Part shown: positions 56,152 to 64,000 of the stretch, in pieces
How the letters are laid out: each line of letters opens with the position of its first letter
Numbering within the stretch: the first letter of the stretch is position 1
Source: Actinomyces gerencseriae DSM 6844
GTDB taxonomy: Bacteria > Actinomycetota > Actinomycetes > Actinomycetales > Actinomycetaceae
NCBI RefSeq assembly: GCF_000429265.1
Contig: NZ_AUBN01000010.1
Span: forward strand, 62,001 to 126,000
Length of the DNA: 64,000 nt
Direction: 5' to 3'
Notes under the pieces: generated by a model
What the model was told of the DNA's origin: nothing
Databases searched by the model: none
What the model saw: the letters and a program-made list of their open reading frames with translations, nothing else
Position numbers and translations under genes: made by a program

Positions 56152-57552
56152 TCACGCACGCCCCTCGGATCCGGGTCGGATCCGGGTGCCGTCGGCCACC
56201 TCTCCGGGAGAGCCCTCCTCCCCCACATGAGCCTCGCCGGTGACGACGACGTCGGCCCCGAAGGTCCAGTCGCCCTCCACCGTCAGCGACTCGGCCCCTC
56301 GGATGGAGGGGACCCCGTGGGGGAACCGCGCTTCGAAGTCGCCGATCTTCTTGTAGTAGCGCGGGTCGAGGCTCACTGTGCAGGCCCGCTCCGGCACCAT
56401 TCGCAGCAACCCGGCATCGTCGATCTCGTAGACGTCGGAGCGCACGAGCAGCAGATCGTTGGTGGTCTTGACCGGCAGGAAGCGGGAGCGGGGAACCTCG
56501 ATGGCGGTCGCGCCCTCGAAGGCCTCCACCGCCGCCCCCATGGCGGTCTCGAGCTGGATGACCGGCGTCGAGGAGGAGTCGGCCGGATCGACCGTCTTCG
56601 CGTTCTTGATCAGCGGCAGGCCGAGGATCCCCTTGCGCGCGACGAGCATGTCGCGCAGGACCTCCAGGTCGAACCAGAGGTTGTTGGTGTGGAAGAAGGG
56701 GTGACGGTACTGGTCGGTGAAGAAGCGCATCTCGTCGGCCGGTGTCTGCGCGGTGTCGCGCAGGATGATGCGGCCGTCGCTCTTGCGCACCGCCAGGTGG
56801 CCGCCCTTGACGTCGGCCGGCGTGCGGCGGCACATCTCAGGGGCGTAGGGGGCGCCGGAGGCGGCGAACCAGCCGGCGATGCGAGCGGAGGGGGAGGCCC
56901 CCAGATTGTCCGAGTTGGAGGTCATGGCGTACGTGTAACCGCGCTCCAGCAGGGCGTCGAGGACGCCCGAGGCGACCAGGGCGGTGTAGATGTCGCCGTG
57001 CCCGGGCGGGCACCATTCGAGATCGGGATCCGCCTCCCATGTCACCGGGGTGAGGTCGTCGGCGCGCAGCTTGGGCTCGCGGTTCTGCAGGAAGTCCAGG
57101 GGCAGACCATCGACCTCGATGCCGGGGTGCTCGGCGAGCGCCGCGAGCGTGTCCCGACGGGTGCGGAAGGAGTCCATGAAGATCAACGGCAGAGCGACTC
57201 GGTGGAGCCGGCGCGCCGCCATCACCTGGTCGACCAGCAGGTCGAGGAACGACTTGCCGTCGCGCACGGGCAGCAGCGACTTGGCCCGGTCCATCCCCAT
57301 GGAGGTGCCCAGACCCCCGTTGAGCTTGATCAGAACGGTGCGCGACAGCGCCTCGCGGGCGTCGTCCTCCCCGATTTCGACATCCTCGATGGAGTCGATC
57401 CGCGTGAGGGGCTCGATGGTGTCCTCGGGGATCAGACCGGTGGCCCCATCCTCCAGGGCCCGGTAGTAGTGACTGAAGACATCAATGGCCTGCTCGGCGA
57501 CGTCGGCGTCGCGCATCTTGCGCTGGGCAGCGGTGAGTCCGTTCTCGCTCAT
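56152..57552 (-). CDS. UTP-glucose-1-phosphate uridylyltransferase, UDPGP (eukaryotic-type) family
   Basis: Makes UDP-glucose (or a related UDP-sugar) from UTP and sugar 1-phosphate. The 466 residues follow the UDPGP family rather than bacterial GalU: LIKLNGGLGTSMGMDRAKSL with LPVRDGKSFLDLL, PLIFMDSFRTRRDTLAAL, WCPPGHGDIYTALVASGVLD and MTSNSDNLGASPSARIAGWF. Later come HTNNLWFDLEVLRDML, LPLIKNAKTVDP, VPRSRFLPVKTTNDLLLVRS and a C-terminal beta-helix stretch. ATG 57552 is leaderless. UDP-glucose would feed wall or capsule glycans; no such genes adjoin. Confidence 0.9.
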   Translation of the reverse strand: MSENGLTAAQRKMRDADVAEQAIDVFSHYYRALEDGATGLIPEDTIEPLTRIDSIEDVEIGEDDAREALSRTVLIKLNGGLGTSMGMDRAKSLLPVRDGKSFLDLLVDQVMAARRLHRVALPLIFMDSFRTRRDTLAALAEHPGIEVDGLPLDFLQNREPKLRADDLTPVTWEADPDLEWCPPGHGDIYTALVASGVLDALLERGYTYAMTSNSDNLGASPSARIAGWFAASGAPYAPEMCRRTPADVKGGHLAVRKSDGRIILRDTAQTPADEMRFFTDQYRHPFFHTNNLWFDLEVLRDMLVARKGILGLPLIKNAKTVDPADSSSTPVIQLETAMGAAVEAFEGATAIEVPRSRFLPVKTTNDLLLVRSDVYEIDDAGLLRMVPERACTVSLDPRYYKKIGDFEARFPHGVPSIRGAESLTVEGDWTFGADVVVTGEAHVGEEGSPGEVADGTRIRPGSEGRA

Positions 57553-57558
57553 GGGAGC

Positions 57559-57564
57559 AGCATA
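57559..57564 (-). promoter_or_regulatory. -10 element giving leaderless uridylyltransferase mRNA
   Basis: TATGCT on the minus strand, six bases, then ATG 57552. Confidence 0.55.
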
Positions 57565-57793
57565 TCCGCTGAACGGCCCCTCCCACAGGTCCCACAGGGC
57601 GCTTGCGCGCAGGGACCCGGCGGAACGACCCGAGCGGGGACCGCGCGAGCCTCCCCCGACCTCGCGATCATCACCATCCGACGGCCTCGCCGCGCCCTCC
57701 CCGGGGAACCCGTCCACAGGGGAGCACTTCCCTTCCCTCGAGCCGCATCGGCCTCATAACCTCTATGCGTCAGCACCCCGTCTGGAGTCAGCC

Positions 57794-60511
57794 ATGTCAG
57801 TCCCCTATCACCCCGGCTCTCGGCCGCCGTTCGGCGGCGAGCTGCAAGAGATCCTGCGGCGGCTCGATCTCATGGAGCGCAAGATCGACTGGATCGCGCG
57901 GCATGCGGTCGAACCCGGGCGCTCCGACGCATCGCGTGCGCCCGAGGACCCGGAGTCGCACGCCCGCTCCGAGCCGAGCCCCGCCGCGCGGCCGGAGGAG
58001 CCCGAGCCCGAGCCGGCCAAGCCGCCGGAGCGGTCCGAACCGATTGCCGTTGCCGAGCCGATCGAGCCCGCGGACGTCGAGCCGGTGCCCGAGGACGGAC
58101 CCGTGCAGCCGGAATCCGACATCCCTCGGCCGGTCGCCGCGTCGCGGCCCGCGTCCATACCACCGGCCGCGCAGCGTCCGGCCCGCGCGCCTCAGACCCG
58201 GCCCCGGGTCACGGTCTCCAGCACCCCGGCGAGGACGAGCGCCCCCGGCACGCGCGATGCGCACGGACCATCGACAGGCGCTCCCCGGCCGCGACCTCCG
58301 GCCGGCCCTCCCTCCGCCTGGGAGCGCATCCGCTCCGAGGGCAACGTCGGGCGCTATCTGCTGTCGGGCGCGGCCGCGATCCTGGTCGTGCTGTCGGCCG
58401 TCAGCCTCATCGCGCTCGTCTGGGACTCCATCTCCGACGGGGTCAAGGTCGGTTCCCTCCTCCTGGTCGCGGCCGGACTGGTCGCCTCGGGAGCCTCCCT
58501 GGCCCGGCGCGCCAAGCGCCAGCAGGTCGCCGCCGCGACCCTGACCGGCACCGGCGGCGTGCTCGGCTTCGTGGCGATCATCGGCGCGGTTCTGCTGGAC
58601 ACGGGGCTGCCGGTCCTTCCCGCCTTCGGTCTCATGACGGCATGGGCCGTCCTCCTCCTGGTGACCGCCAAGATGACGGAGCAGATCTTCACGGCGGTCA
58701 TCGCGGGTCTGGGCACCCTGGTCACCATCGGCTTCGCGGCGTGGCACTCCAGCGCTCACAGCGACGCGGCCATCCTCACCTGGTCGCTCGTCTGCCTGGA
58801 CGTCCTCGCCCTGGCCGCCATCACCGCCCACCTGGCGCGCTCCTCGGAGTCGATGCGCCTGGCCCCCTGGTTCCCCGCGACCGCGGTGCCCGCCACCATG
58901 GCCGCGGTCCTCCTGGCCCCGGTCCGCATCCTGGCCGAGGCGAGTGGGCCCCTGTGCGCTCTGATGGTCTTCATGCCCGCCGTTCTCATGGGGCTTCAGG
59001 TCATGGATGCCGGCCCCCGGCTCCACCGCGCGGGATGGCGGTGGGTGGCGGGCGTCGACTGGGGTCTGTTCGGCATCGTGGTGCTGATCGCCCAATGCCG
59101 GCTCGCAGTCGTCCGCACCGGGTCCGTGGGGATCGGGTCCGGGCAATGGGATGCCGGCGCGCTGGCCGACGCCGGCGCGGCGATGGCCCCCCTGCTGGTC
59201 GCTGCGGCCAGTGCGGCGCTCCTGGCGAAGCCGGTGTCCCGGGCGTGGCGCGGGCAGGTGGCGCCGGTGCCCCTGGGCATCGGTCTTCTCGTCGGGTTCG
59301 TATCGTGCGTCACCCAGATGCGCCTGTTCCCCCTGGTCGTCGTCGCACTCACGATGAGCGCGATGCCGTGCGCGCGCCTGCTCCACTCGGCGGCCGTGCC
59401 CGTTGTCTCGACCTTCGGCGCCATGGTGCTCCTCGGCTCGATTCGTCAGGCGGACCCGGCGAGTCAGGCCTGCGCGCTCGCCGGGCTCGTCCTGCTTCCG
59501 ATCGGGGCGGTCGTGCTCGAGCAGATGCTGAAGCGGGCGCCCCTGCCCCAGCAGGATGAGGGGATCCCGTGGACGAGTCATGAGCAGGAGCTGGCCGCAC
59601 GAGGCGTCAGCCTGATGTGGGCCTCGTGGGTCCTGGCGGCCGATCTGGTTTTCGTCGCTCCTCTGTCCCTCTTCTTGGCCCTGTCGCGATTGCAGACGGC
59701 CAACGCGATCAGCGCCCTGGTCGCGGGCACGATCGCGATCGCCCTGATGCGCCTGGGTCTGTGCTCGTCCGCCCCCACCCCCGTGGCGCTGCTCATCGGT
59801 GCCAGGGCGGGGCAGCGCATCGGCGCGGAAGGAGAGGCGCCGACGACCCCCATGCCCCCCGCGCCGCTGTGCGGCGGGTACCTCGTCCTGGCCGTCATCG
59901 CCCTGGCCCAGCTCCTGGTCGCGACCGTGACCGATGGTCTCGTGTGGCAGGGACTGCTCGTCGTCGTCGCTCTGGGGGCGGGCACGACCGCGGCCTGGCT
60001 GCTGTGGCCCTGGCTGCGCGGCACCGCCGAGACGATTGCCACGGCGGGGCTCATGTCGGCCGTGGTGTGGTGGTCGGTCTGGATTCTCTCGGGCGAGCGA
60101 TTGTCGGGCGTCCTGCTGACGATCGTGGTGCTGGCCACCGGTGCGGTGTGCATCATCGCAGGCTTCCGGCTGCGGGCGACGGCACTGCGCCATTACGGGC
60201 TCGTGCTGGTACTCGTCTCGGTGCTCAAACTGGCGGTGATGGATATCGGCAACCAGAATTCGATCACCCGTGTCATCGCCCTGGGAGTCGCGGGCCTCAT
60301 CTGCTTCGGCCTGTCATTGGCCTACAACCGCATCGCGGCCGACGGGAGCGCGAGCGGGACGCCGTCCTCGCGGCCCGCGCCCGATGGGCGGTCGGGCCCG
60401 GACAGCGGCGCCGCGCCCCGGGTGAGCTCGCCGCCGACCGTCGGTTACGGCTACATCGCCGGCAGCGCCGACAGCGGTGTCGATGACGGAGGATTCCAGT
60501 CGCCCGAGTAG
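57794..60511 (+). CDS. Large multi-pass membrane protein, DUF2339-like
   Basis: 905 residues. The first 30 form a possible coiled helix (GELQEILRRLDLMERKIDWI). Residues about 45-175 are a disordered Pro/Glu/Arg linker. From about 185 onward some 20 or more hydrophobic helices follow, for example YLLSGAAAILVVLSAVSLIA and AATLTGTGGVLGFVAIIGAV. The end reads FRLRATALRHYGLVLVLVSV, LKLAVMDIGNQNSITRVIAL and GVAGLICFGLSLAYNRI, the conserved close of DUF2339 proteins. A soluble tail of about 50 residues ends it. ATG 57794 has GGAG upstream. The function of the family is unknown; envelope or transport roles are guesses. Confidence 0.75.
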   Translation: MSVPYHPGSRPPFGGELQEILRRLDLMERKIDWIARHAVEPGRSDASRAPEDPESHARSEPSPAARPEEPEPEPAKPPERSEPIAVAEPIEPADVEPVPEDGPVQPESDIPRPVAASRPASIPPAAQRPARAPQTRPRVTVSSTPARTSAPGTRDAHGPSTGAPRPRPPAGPPSAWERIRSEGNVGRYLLSGAAAILVVLSAVSLIALVWDSISDGVKVGSLLLVAAGLVASGASLARRAKRQQVAAATLTGTGGVLGFVAIIGAVLLDTGLPVLPAFGLMTAWAVLLLVTAKMTEQIFTAVIAGLGTLVTIGFAAWHSSAHSDAAILTWSLVCLDVLALAAITAHLARSSESMRLAPWFPATAVPATMAAVLLAPVRILAEASGPLCALMVFMPAVLMGLQVMDAGPRLHRAGWRWVAGVDWGLFGIVVLIAQCRLAVVRTGSVGIGSGQWDAGALADAGAAMAPLLVAAASAALLAKPVSRAWRGQVAPVPLGIGLLVGFVSCVTQMRLFPLVVVALTMSAMPCARLLHSAAVPVVSTFGAMVLLGSIRQADPASQACALAGLVLLPIGAVVLEQMLKRAPLPQQDEGIPWTSHEQELAARGVSLMWASWVLAADLVFVAPLSLFLALSRLQTANAISALVAGTIAIALMRLGLCSSAPTPVALLIGARAGQRIGAEGEAPTTPMPPAPLCGGYLVLAVIALAQLLVATVTDGLVWQGLLVVVALGAGTTAAWLLWPWLRGTAETIATAGLMSAVVWWSVWILSGERLSGVLLTIVVLATGAVCIIAGFRLRATALRHYGLVLVLVSVLKLAVMDIGNQNSITRVIALGVAGLICFGLSLAYNRIAADGSASGTPSSRPAPDGRSGPDSGAAPRVSSPPTVGYGYIAGSADSGVDDGGFQSPE

Positions 60512-60605
60512 GCCGGGCAGCGCCATGCGCAGGAGCCGACGCCCCGCAGCACCGGCGCCATCGGTGCTCGGCGGGACCCGATGGCGCCGGGCGATCACGG
60601 GATGA

Positions 60606-61163
60606 TCATGAACCAGCGGCTCGCGTCAGCAGGAGCCGGTGCAGGGTCGGGTCTCCCGTCAGCTCCGGGTGATAGGACACGGCCATGATGGCCTCCTTCT
60701 CCACTCCGACGACGCGCGGAGGCCGTTCCGGCCGAGCGGGGTCGCGGTAGGAGGAGCACGCGCTCACCCCTTCGCCCATGCGCGTGACGGCCGGCGCGCG
60801 GATGAAGGCCGCCGTCAGCGCAGCGCCCTTCCACTTCAGATCGACGCTCATCGAGTCGACCTGGGGGCCGAAGGCGTTGCGCTCGATATCGATGTCGAGC
60901 ACTCCCAGAGCGGCCAGGACGATGAGTCCCGCACAGGTCCCCAGCGCGGGCAGACGCGACGCCGCCTCGGCCAGGGGCTCGCGCAGCCCGGCCAGGTCCA
61001 GGAGTCGCAGCAGGGTGGTCGACTCGCCGCCGGGAAGGATGAGGGCGTCCAGGTCGTGGAGGTGCTCGTCGCGTCGCACGAGCACGACGTCGTGGCCCAG
61101 GGCCCGTACGAGTCGGGCGTGCTCGATGACGCCTCCCTGAAGCGCGAGGATCCCGACTCTCAC
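60606..61163 (-). CDS. pdxT: Pyridoxal 5'-phosphate synthase glutaminase subunit PdxT
   Basis: Supplies ammonia to PdxS. The 185 residues contain the class I amidotransferase triad: Cys in [14 protein letters not shown], His and Glu in [30 protein letters not shown] forms the oxyanion region, and [20 protein letters not shown] is the N-terminal signature. GTG 61163 overlaps the pdxS stop by four bases. Confidence 0.95.
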   Translation of the reverse strand: MRVGILALQGGVIEHARLVRALGHDVVLVRRDEHLHDLDALILPGGESTTLLRLLDLAGLREPLAEAASRLPALGTCAGLIVLAALGVLDIDIERNAFGPQVDSMSVDLKWKGAALTAAFIRAPAVTRMGEGVSACSSYRDPARPERPPRVVGVEKEAIMAVSYHPELTGDPTLHRLLLTRAAGS

Positions 61164-62089
61164 CAGCCGCGCTCCGCCAGGCGATGAGGCGCGGGCAAGT
61201 CCGCCACGTTGATGCCGACCATGGCCTCGCCCAGGCCACGCGAGGCCTCCAGGACGGCGGAGGGGTCGTCGTACCAGGCCGTCGCGCGCACAATCGCGGC
61301 GGCCCGGCGGGCGGGGTCCCCCGACTTGAAGATGCCCGAGCCCACGAAGACGCCGTCGGCGCCCAGTTGCATCATCATGGCCGCGTCGGCGGGCGTGGCC
61401 ACGCCGCCGGCAGTGAACAGCACGACGGGCAGTGCGCCCGCGTCGGCGACCTCGCGCACCAGCTCGTAGGGGGCGCCGAGCTCTTTGGCGGCGACGTAGA
61501 GCTCGTCCGCGCCCAAGCCCTTCAGCGCCGCGATCCCCTTCGTAATGGTGCGGATGTGGCGGGTGGCCTCCGAGACGTCGCCGGTGCCGGCCTCGCCCTT
61601 GGAGCGGATCATGGCCGCGCCCTCGCTCACCCGCCGCAGCGCCTCGCCGAGGTTGGTGGCCCCGCACACGAAGGGGACGGTGAAGCGGTGCTTGTCGATG
61701 TGGTGGACGTAGTCGGCCGGCGAGAGGACCTCGGACTCGTCGATGAAATCGACCTTGAGCTCCTGAAGCACCTGGGCCTCGACGAAGTGCCCGATACGGG
61801 CCTTGGCCATGACGGGGATGGAGACCGCGTCGATAATGCCCGAAATAAGATCGGGATCACTCATGCGGGCCACCCCGCCCTGCGCGCGGATATCGGCCGG
61901 CACGCGCTCCAGGGCCATGACCGCAACGGCACCGGCGTCCTCTGCGATACGAGCCTGCTCGGGCGTGACGACGTCCATGATGACGCCGCCCTTGAGCATG
62001 TCGGCCAGCCCGCGCTTGACGAGCGGGCTCCCGGTGGTCGGCGTTCGCGCGGGTCCGGTGCTTTCGGCAGCGTTGTCAGTAGTGTCCAT
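61160..62089 (-). CDS. pdxS: Pyridoxal 5'-phosphate synthase lyase subunit PdxS
   Basis: Makes PLP from ribose 5-phosphate, glyceraldehyde 3-phosphate and ammonia; it forms dodecamers with PdxT. The 309 residues show [40 protein letters not shown] (active-site Lys), [40 protein letters not shown] and [19 protein letters not shown] with the second Lys. [20 protein letters not shown] closes the phosphate site. It is divergent from pdxR. Confidence 0.96.
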   Translation of the reverse strand: MDTTDNAAESTGPARTPTTGSPLVKRGLADMLKGGVIMDVVTPEQARIAEDAGAVAVMALERVPADIRAQGGVARMSDPDLISGIIDAVSIPVMAKARIGHFVEAQVLQELKVDFIDESEVLSPADYVHHIDKHRFTVPFVCGATNLGEALRRVSEGAAMIRSKGEAGTGDVSEATRHIRTITKGIAALKGLGADELYVAAKELGAPYELVREVADAGALPVVLFTAGGVATPADAAMMMQLGADGVFVGSGIFKSGDPARRAAAIVRATAWYDDPSAVLEASRGLGEAMVGINVADLPAPHRLAERGW

Positions 62090-62111
62090 GGGGGTGATGC
62101 TGCTCCTCGAC

Positions 62112-62156
62112 GTGGACTACTCTGAAGTCCGGTTCCGGACCATTCCTTTGGACCAC
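62112..62156. promoter_or_regulatory. PdxR operator region between pdxS and pdxR
   Basis: Contains GTGGACTA (62112-62119) and its near inverted copy GTGGTCCA on the other strand (62156-62149). Between them is the palindrome GTCCGG-TT-CCGGAC (62127-62140). GTGGACTA fits the AAAGTGG(A/T)CTA type of site described for corynebacterial PdxR from memory, apart from its AAA. The element lies in the 104-base divergent spacer. Confidence 0.55.
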
Positions 62157-62193
62157 CTCTCGCCCGCACGGCTCGACCGCGGAGACGACGCAC

Positions 62194-63507
62194 ATGCAGA
62201 TCGACCACGACCGCCCCGTCCCCACCCAGATCGTTGAGGACATCCGCAACCGCATCACCGATTCCCGTCTCGCCCCGGGTGATCCGCTGCCCTCCACACG
62301 CGTTCTGGCGCGTCAGCTGAGGGTATCGCGGGGCAGTGTCGTCACCGCCTACGAGCAGCTCGCCGGCGAGGGCTTTCTCGTGGCGAGCCCCGGCGGCACC
62401 CGCGTGGATCCCTCGCTCCAGGTGCCCTCCCCGCCGCCTCCGGGACCGGGTCCCGGGGAGCGCACCGCTCCCGTCCGAGGCGATCTGAGACCGGGTGCAC
62501 CGGCCGACGGCCCGCTGACGACGGCTCTGTGGCGCAGCGCCTGGCGGGCGGCCGCCGCCCATCCCATCGCCCATCCGCCCGCGGGCTCGGAGGAGCTGCG
62601 CGCCCTCATCGCCGAGCACGTGCGTCTGACGAGGTCCATACGTGTTGATCCGCGCAACGTCGTCGTCACCTCCGGCGCCCGCGACGGCCTGCGGCTGCTG
62701 CTGGCGGCCCAGGAGCGCCCCGGGCGCCTCGCGGTTGAGGATCCCGGGTATCCCTCCCTGCGTCGCGTGCCCCGCGCAATGGGCTGGAGGCTCCAGCCGG
62801 TGGGCACCGACACCGCGGGCATGAGCGCCGACGCCGATGGCGACCCGGCCGACATCCTCCTGGTCACGCCCAATCACCAGTTCCCCACCGGCACCCAGAT
62901 GCCCGCCTCACGCCGCTTCGCGCTGCTGGAGGCGGCGCGTCGCACCGGTGCCCTCGTCATCGAGGACGACTACGACTCCGAGCTGCGCTCGACCCACCCG
63001 CCCCTGCTCGCCCTGGACACCGAGGGGCGAGTCGCCATGCTCGGGTCCTTCGCCAAGACCCTCACCCCGGCACTGGCCCTCGGGTACCTCATCGTGCCGC
63101 CGGCACTGCGCGACCGGGTCGCCGATCTGTGCCTGCCGACGTCCGGACTGGTGCAGGATGCCGTCGCCCGCTACATGGAGGCCGGCGGGCTACGACGGCA
63201 CACCGCGCGCATGCGCAAGGAGTATCGAGCCAGACGCGCCGCCTTCATCGGCCTGTTCCCCGAGGGCGTGCCCATGGAGGGCGGACTGCACGCCGTCGTC
63301 CCGCTGCGTGCGGACGCCGACGAGGACCGCGTCGTCGCCCGCTGCCGCGCCCGGGGTCTGGGGGTCACGGGCATGGCGGATTACTGGTCGGCCCGGCGCC
63401 CCCGCACTCCCGGCATCGTCCTGGGCCTGGGGACCGGGTCACTCGATCGCCTGCGGGAGCGGCTCGCCGTCCTGCGCCGCACCATCGAAGAGGGCCAAGG
63501 GCTCTGA
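62194..63507 (+). CDS. pdxR: MocR-type regulator PdxR
   Basis: 437-residue GntR/aminotransferase fusion that senses PLP and activates pdxST. The N-terminal winged helix is VPTQIVEDIRNRITDSRLAP, then GDPLPSTRVLARQLRVSRGS and VVTAYEQLAGEGFLVA. A Pro-rich linker leads to the class I aminotransferase-like domain: VTSGARDGLRLLLAAQERPG, EDPGYPSLRRV, TPNHQFPTGTQMPASRR, IEDDYDSELRST and the PLP-binding Lys in LGSFAKTLTPALALGYL. ATG 62194 has GCGGAGA upstream. Divergent pdxS confirms the role. Confidence 0.93.
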   Translation: MQIDHDRPVPTQIVEDIRNRITDSRLAPGDPLPSTRVLARQLRVSRGSVVTAYEQLAGEGFLVASPGGTRVDPSLQVPSPPPPGPGPGERTAPVRGDLRPGAPADGPLTTALWRSAWRAAAAHPIAHPPAGSEELRALIAEHVRLTRSIRVDPRNVVVTSGARDGLRLLLAAQERPGRLAVEDPGYPSLRRVPRAMGWRLQPVGTDTAGMSADADGDPADILLVTPNHQFPTGTQMPASRRFALLEAARRTGALVIEDDYDSELRSTHPPLLALDTEGRVAMLGSFAKTLTPALALGYLIVPPALRDRVADLCLPTSGLVQDAVARYMEAGGLRRHTARMRKEYRARRAAFIGLFPEGVPMEGGLHAVVPLRADADEDRVVARCRARGLGVTGMADYWSARRPRTPGIVLGLGTGSLDRLRERLAVLRRTIEEGQGL

Positions 63508-63580
63508 GGGCCGACTCCCCGGGGCCCTCGGTACCTCCCCCGGGTCCGCCGGCATCTCCCCGTCGCCCGGAGGGAGGATC

Positions 63581-64000
63581 TCAGCCGCGGGCGCGCTCCA
63601 GCATGGGGGCGAGGAAGCGGCCGGTGTAGGAGGCCTCGTCCCGGGCGATCCTCTCGGGAGTGCCCGTGGCGACGATGGCGCCCCCGCCCCTGCCCCCCTC
63701 CGGGCCCATGTCGATGACCCAGTCGGCGTTGGCGATGACGTCGAGATTGTGCTCGATGACGATCACGGAGTTGCCCTTATCGACCAGTCCCTGGAGCACC
63801 GCCAGCAGCTTGCGGATGTCTTCGAAATGCAGACCGGTGGTCGGCTCGTCGAGGACGTAGACGGTCCGCCCGGTGGAGCGGCGCTGGAGCTCGGTGGCGA
63901 GCTTGACGCGCTGCGCCTCCCCGCCCGACAGGGTGGTGGCGGCCTGTCCGAGACGCACGTAGCCCAGGCCGACCTCCACCAGGGTGTTGAGATGACGGGC
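63581..64000 (-). CDS. uvrA: Excinuclease ABC subunit A, C-terminal part
   Basis: The last 139 codons or so of UvrA, continuing past the window edge. The second ABC signature is complete: [20 protein letters not shown], Walker [16 protein letters not shown], and [20 protein letters not shown] with the His switch. [20 protein letters not shown] and a short tail close the protein. The next gene inward is pdxR, convergent, with 73 bases between stops. Confidence 0.95.
   Translation of the reverse strand, partial: ARHLNTLVEVGLGYVRLGQAATTLSGGEAQRVKLATELQRRSTGRTVYVLDEPTTGLHFEDIRKLLAVLQGLVDKGNSVIVIEHNLDVIANADWVIDMGPEGGRGGGAIVATGTPERIARDEASYTGRFLAPMLERARG

Overview
The window is chromosomal DNA of a high-GC actinobacterium, most likely of the Actinomyces/Schaalia group (Actinomycetaceae). 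The evidence is very G+C-rich codon use, a garA/ftsR/mcdR cluster, opcA next to zwf, rapZ-yvcK-whiA upstream of gap-pgk-tpiA-secG, a fused cytidylate kinase-Der protein, and many genes that look leaderless (TANNNT, six bases, then the start codon). The genus is inference; no rRNA is present.

Layout. 1-3.5 kb, minus strand: a frameshifted aldo/keto reductase, then the garA - ftsR - bifunctional nuclease - mcdR regulatory cluster. 3.8-8.8 kb: the pentose phosphate genes, gnd on minus and divergent from zwf-opcA-pgl. 9-14.6 kb: a secreted HNH nuclease behind a leader peptide, an S4 RNA-binding protein, a HAD phosphatase, a Tag glycosylase, a small P-loop kinase, and a TetR regulator facing two HXXEE membrane proteins. 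14.6-15.9 kb: a Dcu-type C4-dicarboxylate transporter.

16.3-26.8 kb is the accessory highlight. It is a tightly coupled five-gene operon: fatty acyl-AMP ligase, PCP-C protein, a 1752-residue NRPS (half-C)-A-PCP-E-C, a PEBP/YbhB protein and an MFS exporter. The A-domain pocket reads as aspartate. The expected assembly is therefore fatty acid, then N-acyl-D-Asp, then transfer by a terminal C domain that has an altered HHxxxDG motif and no downstream thioesterase or module. The operon looks less G+C-rich than its flanks.

26.9-32.9 kb: lysE/lysG, tRNA-Pro, a MoeB-rhodanese protein, pgi, an AlkD-like repair protein and an AraC remnant. 33-44.6 kb, minus strand: cmk-der, tyrA, rluB, scpB, scpA, parA, xerD (with no ordinary start codon for its full N-terminus), secG, tpiA, pgk and gap. 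44.9-55.3 kb: whiA, yvcK and rapZ. uvrC is separated from rapZ by about 5 kb holding purT, a 2H phosphoesterase, a decayed ISL3 transposase and a 6-phospho-beta-glucosidase. 55.3-55.9 kb: four tRNA genes (Val-GAC, Cys and Gly on minus, Val-CAC on plus). 56-64 kb: a UDPGP-family uridylyltransferase, a DUF2339-like membrane protein, pdxS-pdxT with divergent pdxR and a palindromic operator, and the 3' end of uvrA.

Together the core genes cover glycolysis, the pentose phosphate pathway, cell division control, chromosome segregation, excision repair and vitamin B6 synthesis. The lipopeptide operon, the ISL3 relic and the bgl/purT block are the accessory parts. No CRISPR array or intact insertion sequence was seen.
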